Source: Paenarthrobacter nicotinovorans (lineage in GTDB: Bacteria > Actinomycetota > Actinomycetes > Actinomycetales > Micrococcaceae). Taken from it: 64,000 bases of DNA. Numbering within the stretch: the stretch's first letter is position 1; every line of letters begins with the position of its first letter. This document shows positions 17,618-26,919 of the stretch, piece by piece. The notes under the pieces are model-generated. The model was not told the origin of the DNA, did not search any database, and saw nothing but the letters and a program-made list of their open reading frames with translations. The translations under genes and the position numbers were made by a program. The DNA is taken from contig NZ_SZVS01000014.1 of NCBI RefSeq assembly GCF_007670255.1, positions 1-64,000 on the forward strand. Direction: 5' to 3'.

Positions 17618-19078
17618 CTACGCAGAGTGTCGCCGACCAGGGCGGAGCCCCAGCGGTGGAATGGCTTCGTAGAGCAGCACCCGCACCCAGCGATCGCCGG
17701 TTTCGCGGAACTCGGCCCGGGTGGCGAAGCGGTACAGGTAGCTGCGCGCCCGCACCCAACGGGGGCGCTCGCCGTCGAACGGGTCATGGCGAAGCAGCCC
17801 AAGCGTTGGCGCGTCCGCCTCCAGCAGTTTGTTGAGGAAAGCGTAAAACCAATCCTCGTGCACGGTCCGCAGCGGCAGGAACCACATCATCCAATCCAGC
17901 CGCAGATGGTATGGCGCCCATTGCCGGGGCACGCGGCGAACGTCGCCGGGCTTGCCCTTGAAGCCGTATTCCTGCCAGTTGTCATCGGGAGCGTCCGGCT
18001 CCACTTCCATGGTCCCTTCCACCACGATCTCGATGCGCTGTTTGGTGACGGTCCCGAACGCTCCATAGGCGTTGACCAGGCGCCACCGGTTGAAACTGGC
18101 GTTCATGAGCTGCTGGCGTGAAAAGAGGTTCAGGAGCGGTCGATAACTCAGGACCAGCAGCAAGCCGGTCACCAGGACGACGACGGCGAGCCACCACACC
18201 GGGGTTTGGGCGCCCGGGTGCCACTCAAGCGGGATGAACGGGAAGACCGCGTGGGCAACGGGGTCGCTTACGGCGGCGAAAGCCAGCACGATGGCCGCCC
18301 AGTTCAGCCACGCGAAGTTCCCGGATGCCACGAGCCACAGTTGCGTGACAATGATGATCCCTGCGGCGATGCTGGCCAGCGGCTGCGGCGCAAAGAGGAA
18401 GAACGGCACCACCAGCTGTGCGAAGTGGTTGCCCACCACTTCGACCTTGTGCAGCGGTCGGGGCAGAAGGTGGGCCTGCCTGCTGAGCGGGCCGGGCATT
18501 GGCTGGGTCTCGTGGTGGTAGAACATCGCCGTCATGTCCCGCCACTCCCTTCCGCCACGGATCTTGATCATGCCCGCGCCGAACTCCAGCCGGAACACCA
18601 GCCAGGTGATCAGGACCAGGATGGGGGTCGGCGGTGGCGTTTGGTCCGAGCCAAGGAAAGCCACGACAAATCCGGTCTCGAGAAGCAGGATCTCCCACCC
18701 GAACCCATAGAACGTCTGGCCGACGTTGACGATCGACATGTCAAGAAACCACAGGGCAAGAAAGGCCAGCATCGGCAGCCACGGAGGACCTGCTTGCGGG
18801 ACGCCGATCAACAACAGTGCTGCCACGGCGATTCCCACCCAGCACACCGCCCGAAGCATGGCATCGGAGTAGAAGCGGCGGAAGAGCGTGGGCCTGCCCA
18901 TCCGTCGGGCAACATCCAGGAAATCCGGAACGGGCAGCAGTCCCCGCTCGCCCAACAGGGCAGGGAATTGGTTCAACGTTGACAGAAAGGCCACGGCATA
19001 GAGTGCCGCCGTGCCGCGCTGCAGCACTTGCCGGGCGAATTCGTGGTCCCACGCATCAAACCAGGACAGCCATTCCAC
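17618..19078 (-). CDS. Lipase maturation factor family membrane protein
   Basis: 486 residues with many membrane segments in the first 300 positions and a soluble C-terminal domain. The family signature is clear: FEFGAGMIKIRGG-like text (here FRLEFGAGMIKIRGG) followed by EWRDMTAMFYHHETQPMPGP, plus NHFAQLVVPFFLF. Eukaryotic LMF1 matures lipases in the endoplasmic reticulum; the bacterial role is not established. It converges with the LacI gene and no lipase gene lies nearby. Confidence 0.82.
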   Translation of the reverse strand: MEWLSWFDAWDHEFARQVLQRGTAALYAVAFLSTLNQFPALLGERGLLPVPDFLDVARRMGRPTLFRRFYSDAMLRAVCWVGIAVAALLLIGVPQAGPPWLPMLAFLALWFLDMSIVNVGQTFYGFGWEILLLETGFVVAFLGSDQTPPPTPILVLITWLVFRLEFGAGMIKIRGGREWRDMTAMFYHHETQPMPGPLSRQAHLLPRPLHKVEVVGNHFAQLVVPFFLFAPQPLASIAAGIIIVTQLWLVASGNFAWLNWAAIVLAFAAVSDPVAHAVFPFIPLEWHPGAQTPVWWLAVVVLVTGLLLVLSYRPLLNLFSRQQLMNASFNRWRLVNAYGAFGTVTKQRIEIVVEGTMEVEPDAPDDNWQEYGFKGKPGDVRRVPRQWAPYHLRLDWMMWFLPLRTVHEDWFYAFLNKLLEADAPTLGLLRHDPFDGERPRWVRARSYLYRFATRAEFRETGDRWVRVLLYEAIPPLGLRPGRRHSA

Positions 19079-19178
19079 AATTCCACGGTACGCAGGGGAG
19101 TCCCGCGGTCAAGCCAAGCGGCCTTCCGTCCGGGTGAACCCGTTCGCCGCTGCCGGTGCCGGCTGGGATACTTAAGCC
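19067..19178 (+). promoter_or_regulatory. dxr promoter region, GATACT box 6 nt before ATG
   Basis: GATACT at 19167-19172 lies six bases before the dxr ATG at 19179, with no Shine-Dalgarno. This fits a leaderless transcript start at or near the A of the start codon. The region is shared with the divergent membrane protein gene ending its upstream side near 19078. Confidence 0.45.
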
Positions 19179-20366
19179 ATGCAGCCGCGCAAGATCGTCA
19201 TCCTCGGGTCCACAGGTTCCATCGGCACACAGGCGATTGACGTCGTCGACGCAGCCCCGCACCGTTTCGAGGTTGTGGCGCTGAGCGCCGGCGGAGGAAA
19301 CCTGGACCTCCTGGCGAAGCAGGCGGTCCACACCCGGGTCCAGGCAGTGGGCATTGCGCAGGGTGATCCTGCCCTCCTGCAGCGACTGATCGAGGCCGCC
19401 GCGGCTGAAGCCGGCCTGAAGAATTTCGCCCCTGACATCTTTGCCGGCCCCGAGGCCTCCACAAAAATAGCTGCCATCGAGTGCGATGTTGTCCTCAACG
19501 GCATCACCGGCTCCATCGGACTTGCCCCCACGCTCGCTGCGCTCGGCACCGGAGCGACTCTTGCCCTTGCCAACAAGGAATCGCTGATCGTTGGTGGTGC
19601 CTTGGTCAAAGCCGCGGCGCGTCCGGGCCAGATCGTTCCAGTGGACTCCGAGCATTCCGCGATCGCCCAATGCCTGCGGTCCGGGACAGACCAGGAAGTG
19701 GAGAAGCTCATCCTGACAGCTTCCGGGGGTCCCTTCCGCGGCCGCACCCGCGAAGAGCTCCATCATGTCACCCCGCAGGAGGCGCTGGCCCACCCCACCT
19801 GGGACATGGGGCTCATGGTGACCACCAACTCAGCCAGCCTGGTCAACAAGGGCCTGGAAGTGATCGAAGCCCACCTGCTTTTCGATGTGCCCTTGGACCG
19901 GATCGATGTGGTGGTCCATCCCCAGTCCGTGGTCCATTCGATGGTCCAGTTCGTGGATGGATCCATCATCGCCCAGGCCTCGCCGCCGGACATGCGCCTT
20001 CCCATCGCCCTTGGATTGGGGTGGCCGGACCGGGTTCCGCACGCTGCGAAGGCCTGCGATTGGACGCAGGCCACAAGCTGGACGTTCGAACCGTTGGACG
20101 CGGTGGCCTTTCCCGCCGTCGACCTCGCCAAGGACGCTGCCAAGCAGGGCAGCACCTTCCCGGCTGTGTTCAACGCGGCCAATGAAGAAGCCGTTGAAGC
20201 CTTCCATGCGGGCCGCATCCGCTTCACCGACATCGTGGATACGGTCGAATCCGTCCTCAGCGAACATTCAGGTTCCTCTGAGCTGACTGTGGAGTCCGTG
20301 CTGGATGCTGAGAAGTGGGCACGAGCCCGAACCCACGATCGTTTAGCTTCAAGCAGCGCCCTGTAG
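19179..20366 (+). CDS. dxr: 1-deoxy-D-xylulose 5-phosphate reductoisomerase
   Basis: 395 residues. It converts DXP to 2-C-methyl-D-erythritol 4-phosphate with NADPH, the second step of the MEP isoprenoid pathway. The N-terminal NADPH-binding loop is [42 protein letters not shown] and [10 protein letters not shown] form the substrate and metal site, and [17 protein letters not shown] completes the catalytic domain. ispG, another MEP enzyme, lies three genes downstream, an order conserved in actinobacteria. Confidence 0.97.
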   Translation: MQPRKIVILGSTGSIGTQAIDVVDAAPHRFEVVALSAGGGNLDLLAKQAVHTRVQAVGIAQGDPALLQRLIEAAAAEAGLKNFAPDIFAGPEASTKIAAIECDVVLNGITGSIGLAPTLAALGTGATLALANKESLIVGGALVKAAARPGQIVPVDSEHSAIAQCLRSGTDQEVEKLILTASGGPFRGRTREELHHVTPQEALAHPTWDMGLMVTTNSASLVNKGLEVIEAHLLFDVPLDRIDVVVHPQSVVHSMVQFVDGSIIAQASPPDMRLPIALGLGWPDRVPHAAKACDWTQATSWTFEPLDAVAFPAVDLAKDAAKQGSTFPAVFNAANEEAVEAFHAGRIRFTDIVDTVESVLSEHSGSSELTVESVLDAEKWARARTHDRLASSSAL

Positions 20367-20400
20367 CCCCCAAACCCCTTACGGAAGCAGTCCCACCGGC

Positions 20401-21732
20401 ATGAGTCCCGTCCTTCTCTTCATTCTTGGAGTCATCTTCGTCGCAATCGGCGTTGCTGTCTCCATTGCGCTGCACGAGGTAGGCCACCTGGTGCCGGCGA
20501 AACTCTTCAAGGTGCGCGTCACCAAGTACATGATCGGTTTCGGGCCCACGCTCTGGTCCAAGAAGAAGGGCGAAACGGAGTACGGCTTCAAGGCGCTGCC
20601 CTTGGGTGGCTACGTTTCCATGATCGGCATGTACCCGCCCAATAAGGACGACGGCGGCGTCCGCCCTTCCAGCACGGGCATGTTCCAGACGCTCGCCACC
20701 GAGGCGCGCTCCGTGGCCCATGAAGAAGTGGGACCCGGCGATGAAGGACGGGTCTTCTACAAGCTGCCCGTGTGGAAGAAGATCATCATCATGCTCGGCG
20801 GACCGGCCATGAACATGATCATTGGTTTGGTGCTGTTGGCAGTTCTCCTCATGGGCTTCGGCGTTGCCAAAGCGACCACCACCATCGCCGATGTTTCCAA
20901 GTGCCAGGTAGCGGCGGGGGAAACCGTCGACCCCGACTCTGCCGACTGCAAGCTCACTCCGGCCGCGGCGGCGGGCCTCCAGCCCAACGACACCGTCACC
21001 TCATTTGATGGCAAGCCCGTCACCAACTGGGATGAGCTGACCGGCTGGATCAGGGCCTCCGCCGGCAGGGAAGTCCCCATCACGGTGGAACGGAACGGCG
21101 CGTCCGTCGAGACGACAGTGACACCTGTACTCTCATCGCGCCCTGTCATTGGGTCCGATGGCCGGCAAGCCCAGGACGCCAACGGCGTATTGCAGTACCA
21201 GGAAGTCGGCTTCCTGGGCATCGGCGCGCAAAGCGCCCTGGTGCCCCAACCGGCGTCGGCCGTTCTTCCCATGGCGGGGGAGAACATCAAGCAGATTTCC
21301 GGTGTGATCTTCAACCTTCCCGCAAGGGTGGTTGGGGTTGCCAAGGCAGCCTTCAGCGAAGAGCCACGGGATCCCAACGGACCCATCAGCGTGGTGGGCG
21401 TAGGCCGGGTAGCCGGTGAAGTAGCAGCCATGGAGCAGGTACCCCTGCAGGCCAGGATCGGAACCCTGATCGGGCTGCTGGCGGGGCTGAACTTCGCCCT
21501 GGCCATCTTCAACCTCATCCCGCTCCTTCCGCTCGACGGCGGCCATGTGGCGGGTGCGCTTTACGAAGGAGTACGACGCCGGGTGGCCAAGTTGCGTGGC
21601 AAGCCGGACCCCGGAGCCTTCGATATTGCCAAGCTCTTGCCCGTGACCTACGTCGTGGCGGCGCTGCTGCTTGGCATGAGCGTCCTGCTGATATACGCGG
21701 ACATCGTCAAGCCCGTGAACATCTTCGGCTGA
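20401..21732 (+). CDS. rip1: Site-2 intramembrane metalloprotease (RseP/Rip1 type)
   Basis: 443 residues. The zinc motif HEVGH is at residues 25-29 inside the first membrane segment. A PDZ domain lies in the middle (AAAAGLQPNDTVTSFDGKPV), and FNLIPLLPLDGG supplies the third metal ligand near the C-terminus. Such proteases cut anti-sigma factors and other membrane substrates. The position between dxr and ispG matches rip1 in M. tuberculosis. Confidence 0.93.
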   Translation: MSPVLLFILGVIFVAIGVAVSIALHEVGHLVPAKLFKVRVTKYMIGFGPTLWSKKKGETEYGFKALPLGGYVSMIGMYPPNKDDGGVRPSSTGMFQTLATEARSVAHEEVGPGDEGRVFYKLPVWKKIIIMLGGPAMNMIIGLVLLAVLLMGFGVAKATTTIADVSKCQVAAGETVDPDSADCKLTPAAAAGLQPNDTVTSFDGKPVTNWDELTGWIRASAGREVPITVERNGASVETTVTPVLSSRPVIGSDGRQAQDANGVLQYQEVGFLGIGAQSALVPQPASAVLPMAGENIKQISGVIFNLPARVVGVAKAAFSEEPRDPNGPISVVGVGRVAGEVAAMEQVPLQARIGTLIGLLAGLNFALAIFNLIPLLPLDGGHVAGALYEGVRRRVAKLRGKPDPGAFDIAKLLPVTYVVAALLLGMSVLLIYADIVKPVNIFG

Positions 21733-21780
21733 GCCATGACTATTCATGCCACGTGAACATTTCCTGCCGGGCAAGGGGGA

Positions 21781-21792
21781 TAGGCTAGCACC
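21781..21792 (+). promoter_or_regulatory. TAGGCT box 6 nt before YciI-family ATG (leaderless start)
   Basis: TAGGCT at 21781-21786 ends six bases before the ATG at 21793 and no ribosome-binding site intervenes, as expected for a leaderless mRNA. Confidence 0.5.
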
Positions 21793-22086
21793 ATGACTGT
21801 TTTCGCTGTTGAGTATGTATACGTCGCCGATTCCGACGCCCTCCGCGACGAAGCCCGCCCAGCACACCGTGCCTGGCTCGCCGAACTGGCAGAGGACAAC
21901 AAGCTGCTCGCCAGCGGCCCGTACGGCGACGGTGCTGGTGCGCTGCTGATCTTCAAGTCCTCTGAAGAAGCAGAACTCAATGACCTCCTCAAGCAGGATC
22001 CATTCGCCGAAGCCGGAGTTATCGCCGGCATCCGCACCACGGAATGGTCCCCCATCATTGGCGTCCTGGCAGCCCACGCTTCCTAG
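21793..22086 (+). CDS. YciI-family protein
   Basis: 97 residues with the YciI ferredoxin-like fold: FAVEYVYVADSDALRDEARP, the conserved histidine in RPAHRAWL, LLASGPYGDGAGALLIF, and DPFAEAGVIAG near the C-terminus. The His/Asp pair of this family is present. The biochemical role of most members is unknown. It sits between the protease and ispG but appears to have its own promoter. Confidence 0.85.
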   Translation: MTVFAVEYVYVADSDALRDEARPAHRAWLAELAEDNKLLASGPYGDGAGALLIFKSSEEAELNDLLKQDPFAEAGVIAGIRTTEWSPIIGVLAAHAS

Positions 22087-22134
22087 CCCGGGCTACCTCC
22101 ACCACAACGATCCACCCCAACCCAAGGAGTCCAC

Positions 22135-23301
22135 GTGACCTCGGTCAGCCTGGGAATGCCAGCAGCCCCACCCCCCGTCCTTGCCCCGCGACGCAAAACG
22201 CGGCAAATCAAGGTCGGTTCCGTTGGCGTTGGCTCTGACTCGCCCATCAGCGTTCAGTCGATGACCACGACGCCCACCACCGATATCAACGCCACCCTCC
22301 AGCAGATTGCCGAACTTACTGCGTCCGGCTGCGACATTGTGCGCGTTGCCTGCCCCTCCGCTGACGATGCCGAAGCGTTGCCCATCATCGCCCGGAAGTC
22401 CCAGATCCCCGTGATCGCCGACATCCACTTCCAGCCCAAGTACGTCTTCGCCGCCATCGAAGCAGGATGTGCCGCCGTACGGGTGAACCCCGGCAACATC
22501 CGTAAGTTCGATGACCAGGTGAAGGAAATCGCCGCCGCTGCCCGCGACCACGGCACCTCCATCCGCATCGGTGTGAACGCGGGTTCCCTTGAGCCGGGCA
22601 TCTTGAAGAAGTACGGCAAGGCCACTCCCGAGGCACTCGTTGAGTCCGCTGTCTGGGAGGCTTCACTGTTCGAAGAGCACGGCTTCCACGATTTCAAGAT
22701 CTCGGTCAAGCACAACGACCCCGTGGTCATGGTGGCTGCCTACGAGATGCTGGCAGAGAAGGGCGACTGGCCACTCCACCTGGGCGTGACCGAAGCCGGA
22801 CCGGCCTTCCAGGGCACCATCAAGTCGGCCACGGCCTTCGGTGCGCTCCTTTCCCGCGGCATCGGCGACACCATCCGCGTTTCCCTCTCCGCCCCGCCGG
22901 TGGAGGAGATCAAGGTGGGCAACCAGATCCTGCAGTCCTTGAACCTGCGCCCCCGCAAGCTTGAGATTGTGTCCTGCCCGTCCTGCGGCCGTGCCCAGGT
23001 GGACGTTTACACGCTTGCGGAGCAGGTGACTGCCGGTCTGGAAGGGATGGAGATCCCGCTGCGCGTTGCGGTCATGGGCTGCGTCGTCAACGGACCGGGC
23101 GAAGCACGCGAAGCGGACCTTGGCGTGGCCTCCGGAAACGGCAAGGGCCAGATTTTCGTGAAGGGCGAAGTCATTAAGACTGTGCCGGAGAGCGAAATTG
23201 TTGAGACACTGATCGAAGAGGCCATGCGTATCGCTGAAGAGATGGGGGAGGCCGATGGCGAAGATGCTGTCAAGGGTAGCCCCGTGGTTAGCGTCTCGTA
23301 A
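22135..23301 (+). CDS. ispG: (E)-4-hydroxy-3-methylbut-2-enyl-diphosphate synthase
   Basis: 388 residues from GTG 22135, with AAGGAG upstream. This is the penultimate MEP-pathway enzyme, a [4Fe-4S] protein that reduces the cyclic diphosphate. The N-terminal TIM barrel has [20 protein letters not shown] and RVNPGNIR. The cluster-binding C-terminal part has SCPSCGR, then [10 protein letters not shown] with the third cysteine. The next gene starts inside its last 47 bases. Confidence 0.97.
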   Translation: MTSVSLGMPAAPPPVLAPRRKTRQIKVGSVGVGSDSPISVQSMTTTPTTDINATLQQIAELTASGCDIVRVACPSADDAEALPIIARKSQIPVIADIHFQPKYVFAAIEAGCAAVRVNPGNIRKFDDQVKEIAAAARDHGTSIRIGVNAGSLEPGILKKYGKATPEALVESAVWEASLFEEHGFHDFKISVKHNDPVVMVAAYEMLAEKGDWPLHLGVTEAGPAFQGTIKSATAFGALLSRGIGDTIRVSLSAPPVEEIKVGNQILQSLNLRPRKLEIVSCPSCGRAQVDVYTLAEQVTAGLEGMEIPLRVAVMGCVVNGPGEAREADLGVASGNGKGQIFVKGEVIKTVPESEIVETLIEEAMRIAEEMGEADGEDAVKGSPVVSVS

Positions 23302-24142
23302 CGAGAACGGCTTAGGGGTCAGGGTGCTCGGCGATGCCGACACCCTGGCCCTTCGCGCGCTCGCAAACGAGGACGCGGTGGCCAACGTCTTCATCCTCGC
23401 CCACCTCGAAAGCACTGGAACCGCGGCGCCTACCAGTGGCGGCGCCAGCGTGTACGGAGTCTTCGACGGCGACACCCTCCTGGGTGCCTGCTGGGCCGGA
23501 GCCAATCTGGTCCCCGTCCAACTGGATCCCGGGCTTGCCGGTTACGTGGCCAACGCGGCCCATCACAACGGGCGCCGGTACGCTTCGATTTTCGGACCCG
23601 CCGAAACCGTGCTGGCCTTGTATTCCCGCTTCGAGCAGTTGGGCCATCTTGCCCACGAGGTCCGCGCCGAGCAACCACTTCTGTCCATTTCCGGCGGCCC
23701 CGTCATCACCGCCAATCCTGACCTGACCTTTGGCTCGATGGCGGATTTCGACAGGATCCTGCCTGCCTGCGCCGCCATGTTCGAGGAAGAAGTTGGCTAC
23801 TCGCCCTTCCTGGGCGGCCAGGAGTTCTACAGCAAACGGGTCGCCGGCCTCATACGGCAAGGCCATTCGCTGGTTCATATCGACGCTGCAGGAACGGTGG
23901 TCTTCAAGGCCGAGCTTGGGGCTGTCACCAAGGAAGTCACCCAGGTCCAGGGCGTGTGGATGAATCCGGAGCTGCGTGGTCGCGGCCAAAGCGCCGGTTA
24001 CATGGCCGCCGTCGTCAATCTCTCAAGGTCGTTTGCCCCGGTGACGAGCCTGTACGTCAACGACTACAACACCAAAGCCCGTGCCACCTACGAGCGCGTG
24101 GGTTTTGAACAGGTGGGCACGTTCGCGACTGTCCTGTTTTAG
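23255..24142 (+). CDS. GNAT-family N-acetyltransferase (DUF4081 plus GNAT domain)
   Basis: 295 residues from ATG 23255, which has GGGGGAGG just upstream although it overlaps the ispG end by 47 bases; the homologous body begins near [11 protein letters not shown]. The N-terminal half looks like the DUF4081 domain found before actinobacterial GNAT domains. The C-terminal half has the acetyl-CoA loop [19 protein letters not shown] and the ending [17 protein letters not shown]. The same neighbour follows ispG in M. tuberculosis (Rv2867c). Substrate unknown. Confidence 0.85.
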   Translation: MAKMLSRVAPWLASRNENGLGVRVLGDADTLALRALANEDAVANVFILAHLESTGTAAPTSGGASVYGVFDGDTLLGACWAGANLVPVQLDPGLAGYVANAAHHNGRRYASIFGPAETVLALYSRFEQLGHLAHEVRAEQPLLSISGGPVITANPDLTFGSMADFDRILPACAAMFEEEVGYSPFLGGQEFYSKRVAGLIRQGHSLVHIDAAGTVVFKAELGAVTKEVTQVQGVWMNPELRGRGQSAGYMAAVVNLSRSFAPVTSLYVNDYNTKARATYERVGFEQVGTFATVLF

Positions 24143-24154
24143 CGTCCGTCCCAG

Positions 24155-24766
24155 CTACTTGGGGGAGTCCAGGTTGCCTGTGAGGTAGTGCTGGATGTTT
24201 GGGGCAACCAAGCGGACCACTTCCTCGCGTGGGGCGGACGCCAGGGGCTGTAGCCGGATCACGTATCGCGCCAGCACGAGTCCCACCACTTGCGTAGCCA
24301 CCAGGTTGCCGCGCAGCCGCACCTCTTCGGCCGAGCCGGGCAACCCGTCCATGATCCGTGGCAGGACAGCCCTAGTGACCACTTCCTTCATGAGCGTCGT
24401 CTTGGCCCTGGAACCGATGGTTCCACGGGCGAAGGCCACCATGGCGTGCTGCGCCGGGCCTTCCCAGAGCTCCAGGACGGCCCGGACAACGACTTCCGCC
24501 CTTGCATGGGGATCCGCGCTTGCGACCTCTGACAGTACCTCCGCAGGGTCTGCCGGCAACTCGACGCTTGCTGCGAACAGCTCGTCTTTGCCCTTGAAGA
24601 AATGGTGAACCATGGCCGGATCCACGCCGGCTTCGCGGGCGACCTGGCGCAGGCTCGTCGCGTCGAACCCCTGCTCCGCGAAGAGCGACCGGGCGGCGGC
24701 CACTATGGCTTCCCTGGAGTGATCTCCCGGGCTGCGTCGGCCGCGTCGCAGCTGCGGAAGGCTCAT
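24155..24766 (-). CDS. TetR-family transcriptional regulator of ABC exporter operon
   Basis: 203 residues from ATG 24764-24766, overlapping the stop of the permease gene (ATGA); the open frame upstream is the permease's antisense reading. The helix-turn-helix is IVAAARSLFAEQGFDATSLR then VAREAGVDPAMVHHFFKGKD. The C-terminal domain resembles other exporter-linked TetR proteins. As the third gene of the operon it probably represses its own promoter at the palindrome 26314-26333. Confidence 0.9.
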   Translation of the reverse strand: MSLPQLRRGRRSPGDHSREAIVAAARSLFAEQGFDATSLRQVAREAGVDPAMVHHFFKGKDELFAASVELPADPAEVLSEVASADPHARAEVVVRAVLELWEGPAQHAMVAFARGTIGSRAKTTLMKEVVTRAVLPRIMDGLPGSAEEVRLRGNLVATQVVGLVLARYVIRLQPLASAPREEVVRLVAPNIQHYLTGNLDSPK

Positions 24767-25518
24767 CGCGTTTGACGCCGCAAGGTCAGCGACGCCAGGA
24801 CCAGCACGCCCACCACGATCGCAGCCATCACCAAAGCGTCCTGCCACATTGCCGAGGTTGCCTCGGAATTCCTTGCGATCTCCTTCAGGGCATCCACCGA
24901 GAAAGTCAACGGAAGGACGCCCGAAATGCCTTCCAAAACCTGGTTCATGTCTTCGCGTGCCACGAACAGGCCGCACAGGAGGATCTGGGGGACCACGACC
25001 ACCGGCATGAACTGCACGGCCTGGAACTCCGTCCGCGCGAACGCCGAACAGAGCAAACCGAGGGCGACGCCCAACACTGCGTTGATCACGGCGATCAGCA
25101 CCACCAGGCCGGGGCTTCCTTTGATGTCGAGGTTGAAAATCCAGTACGCCACCCCGGTAGCCACGAGGGACTGCAGGGCCGCCATGATCGAGAAGGCCAA
25201 GGCGTAGCCGAACAACAAGTCGGCCTTATGGATGGGTGTGGTGAGCAGCCGCTCCAACGTTCCGGAGGTGCGTTCGCGGAGCATGGTGATGGATGTGACC
25301 AGGAACATCACTACGAAGGGGAAGATCGCCAGCATCATCAGGCCCACGCGATCAAACGTCCTCGGGACTCCTGGTGGCAGGCTTTCGTTTTCGTAGAGGA
25401 AGTACACGGCCGTCAACAGGAGGGCCGGCACCACAAGGATCAGGGCGACGCTGCGGTGATCGTGCCGCAATTGTCCCAGGACGCGGGTGGTGGTTGCGAT
25501 GGTCATGCGGAGGTTCAC
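24763..25518 (-). CDS. ABC-2 type exporter permease
   Basis: 251 residues with six hydrophobic segments arranged as in ABC-2 permeases. SITMLRERTSGTLERLLTTP after the second segment is the family hallmark, with QILLCGLFVAREDMNQVLEG in the later part. It overlaps the ATPase gene by four bases upstream and the regulator downstream. It probably forms the membrane channel of a drug or lipid exporter with the ATPase at 25515. Confidence 0.9.
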   Translation of the reverse strand: MNLRMTIATTTRVLGQLRHDHRSVALILVVPALLLTAVYFLYENESLPPGVPRTFDRVGLMMLAIFPFVVMFLVTSITMLRERTSGTLERLLTTPIHKADLLFGYALAFSIMAALQSLVATGVAYWIFNLDIKGSPGLVVLIAVINAVLGVALGLLCSAFARTEFQAVQFMPVVVVPQILLCGLFVAREDMNQVLEGISGVLPLTFSVDALKEIARNSEATSAMWQDALVMAAIVVGVLVLASLTLRRQTR

Positions 25519-26291
25519 GACGAAGCCACCTGGCTTTCCTGCTGGCCGCTGCCGGCGGCCTTGATCATGGTCAGGAAGGCCCGTTCGAGGTCGTCGCTGC
25601 GTCCGCGCTCGGCCAGCTCCGCCGGGGTCAGCTGGGCAAGCAACAGGCCGTCCCTCAGCAGCAGCAAGGTGGAGCAGTGCGACGCCTCTTCCATGACGTG
25701 GCTGGAGACCAGCAGGGTGGTTCCCTGCGCAGCCATGGCGGCGAAGCGCTCCCAGAGTTCGGCCCGCAGCACGGGGTCCAGGCCCACGGTTGGCTCGTCA
25801 AGAACCAGCAATTTCGGGTGGGACACCAGCGCGCAGGCCAAGGACACTCGGCTGAGCTGGCCACCTGAGAGCCTGGACGCTCTTTGCCGGGCAAATTCCT
25901 GAAGTCCGACGGCGTCAATCGCCTCGGTGACGTCGGCCGCCGTCGCGCCGTGCATGGCGCCAAAGTAGCGGACATTCGCTTCGACGCTGAGGTCGCCGTA
26001 GACACTGGCGCCCTGGGTGACGTACCCGACGTCGTGCCTCAACGGCGCGCTGCCGGCGGGCAAACCGAGCACGGTGACCGAGCCCCGGGTGATCCGCTGG
26101 ACTCCGACGATTGCGCGCATGAGGGTGGTCTTTCCGCTTCCCGATGGCCCCAGCAGTCCCGCTATCCTGCCTGGTTCCACTGAGAAGTCGAGGCCGCGCA
26201 GCACCGGGGTGCGTCCCAGAGTGACGTGCAGACCCGCTGAGGTGATGGCAGCGGCGGGCGGGGGAGCGGCGTGCCGGGCGATGTGTGACAT
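25515..26291 (-). CDS. ABC exporter ATP-binding protein
   Basis: 258 residues from ATG 26289-26291; the longer frame would cover the promoter and operator. Walker A is LLGPSGSGKTTLMRAI, the Q-loop is in VGYVTQGASVYGDL, the signature motif is RLSGGQLSRVSLA, and Walker B is LLVLDEPTVGLDP followed by the switch histidine in VSSHVMEEA. One nucleotide-binding domain per chain and the neighbouring ABC-2 permease indicate a DrrA-like export pump. Confidence 0.93.
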   Translation of the reverse strand: MSHIARHAAPPPAAAITSAGLHVTLGRTPVLRGLDFSVEPGRIAGLLGPSGSGKTTLMRAIVGVQRITRGSVTVLGLPAGSAPLRHDVGYVTQGASVYGDLSVEANVRYFGAMHGATAADVTEAIDAVGLQEFARQRASRLSGGQLSRVSLACALVSHPKLLVLDEPTVGLDPVLRAELWERFAAMAAQGTTLLVSSHVMEEASHCSTLLLLRDGLLLAQLTPAELAERGRSDDLERAFLTMIKAAGSGQQESQVASS

Positions 26292-26313
26292 GGCGGCCTC
26301 ACGAACATCCAGT

Positions 26314-26333
26314 AATTCACCAAGTGATGAATT
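26314..26333. promoter_or_regulatory. Imperfect 20-bp palindrome at the exporter promoter, candidate TetR operator
   Basis: The arms AATTCA and TGAATT flank TCAC-N3-GTGA. On the minus strand the site lies immediately downstream of the -10 box of the exporter promoter, covering the likely transcription start. Confidence 0.55.
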
Positions 26334-26334
26334 A

Positions 26335-26363
26335 AAGGTAAGACTGCTTCCCAAACAGGTCAA
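26335..26363 (-). promoter_or_regulatory. Promoter of ABC exporter operon
   Basis: Minus-strand TTGACC (26358-26363), a 17-base spacer and TACCTT (26335-26340) give a good housekeeping-sigma promoter, followed directly by the palindrome at 26314-26333. Confidence 0.6.
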
Positions 26364-26395
26364 GGTTTCCTTATCCATCGAAAGTAGAAAAATCC

Positions 26396-26424
26396 TTGAA
26401 ATCGTGTCCGCCATCACATAGGTT
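26396..26424 (+). promoter_or_regulatory. Promoter of the small protein gene
   Basis: TTGAAA at 26396-26401, a 17-base spacer and TAGGTT at 26419-26424 face the small gene at 26478 and lie back to back with the exporter promoter. Confidence 0.55.
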
Positions 26425-26477
26425 CATCCCTAACCGTGTCGTTGGGGCGCGGGTGATCAATGAGGGGAATCGTGACA

Positions 26478-26702
26478 ATGGCAGTTGGCGTTGATCTTTC
26501 CAAAGCACTGGACAAGGCGTACGAGGACAAGAGCCTCAAGGAAATCCTGGATGCTTCTCCGGCCGCATTGGCAGGTGTTACGGATGCCACGGCAAAAGCC
26601 TTGAAGGATTCCCTGGGTATCGACACCATCCGCGAGCTCGGCAGCAATAAGTTCTTCGCAGTCGCAGGCGTACTGGTCGCCCTGGAGGGCAAGACCGGAT
26701 AG
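26478..26702 (+). CDS. Small conserved hypothetical protein (possible helix-hairpin-helix)
   Basis: 74 residues from ATG 26478, with AGGGG ten bases upstream; GTG 26472 and ATG 26460 are alternatives. The sequence is helical with KALDKAYEDKSLKEILDA, then SPAALAGVTDATAKAL and LGIDTIRELGSNKFF. The pattern 'ALAGVTDA...L.IDTIRELG' recalls helix-hairpin-helix proteins that follow DNA or form small scaffolds. It has its own promoter and no clear operon partner; proS begins 217 bases later. The function is unknown. Confidence 0.75.
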   Translation: MAVGVDLSKALDKAYEDKSLKEILDASPAALAGVTDATAKALKDSLGIDTIRELGSNKFFAVAGVLVALEGKTG

Positions 26703-26919
26703 TCCACGGATAACGCTTGCGGCCGGCCGGTCGTTGAGCCACGCCCTCGCAGGATGACCAGCCCACGGCGGCCAGGGGCTTCCACTCGCGAAGGCGTGGC
26801 TCTTCCGCGTTCAGGGCAAGGCGGCGGGTGAATCCGTCCATTAAAGGCGCAAGGCCGCAAGCCGGTAGATTAGTACGCAGTTGTTCTGCCACACCTGCCA
26901 AAGAAACGGATACGTACCC

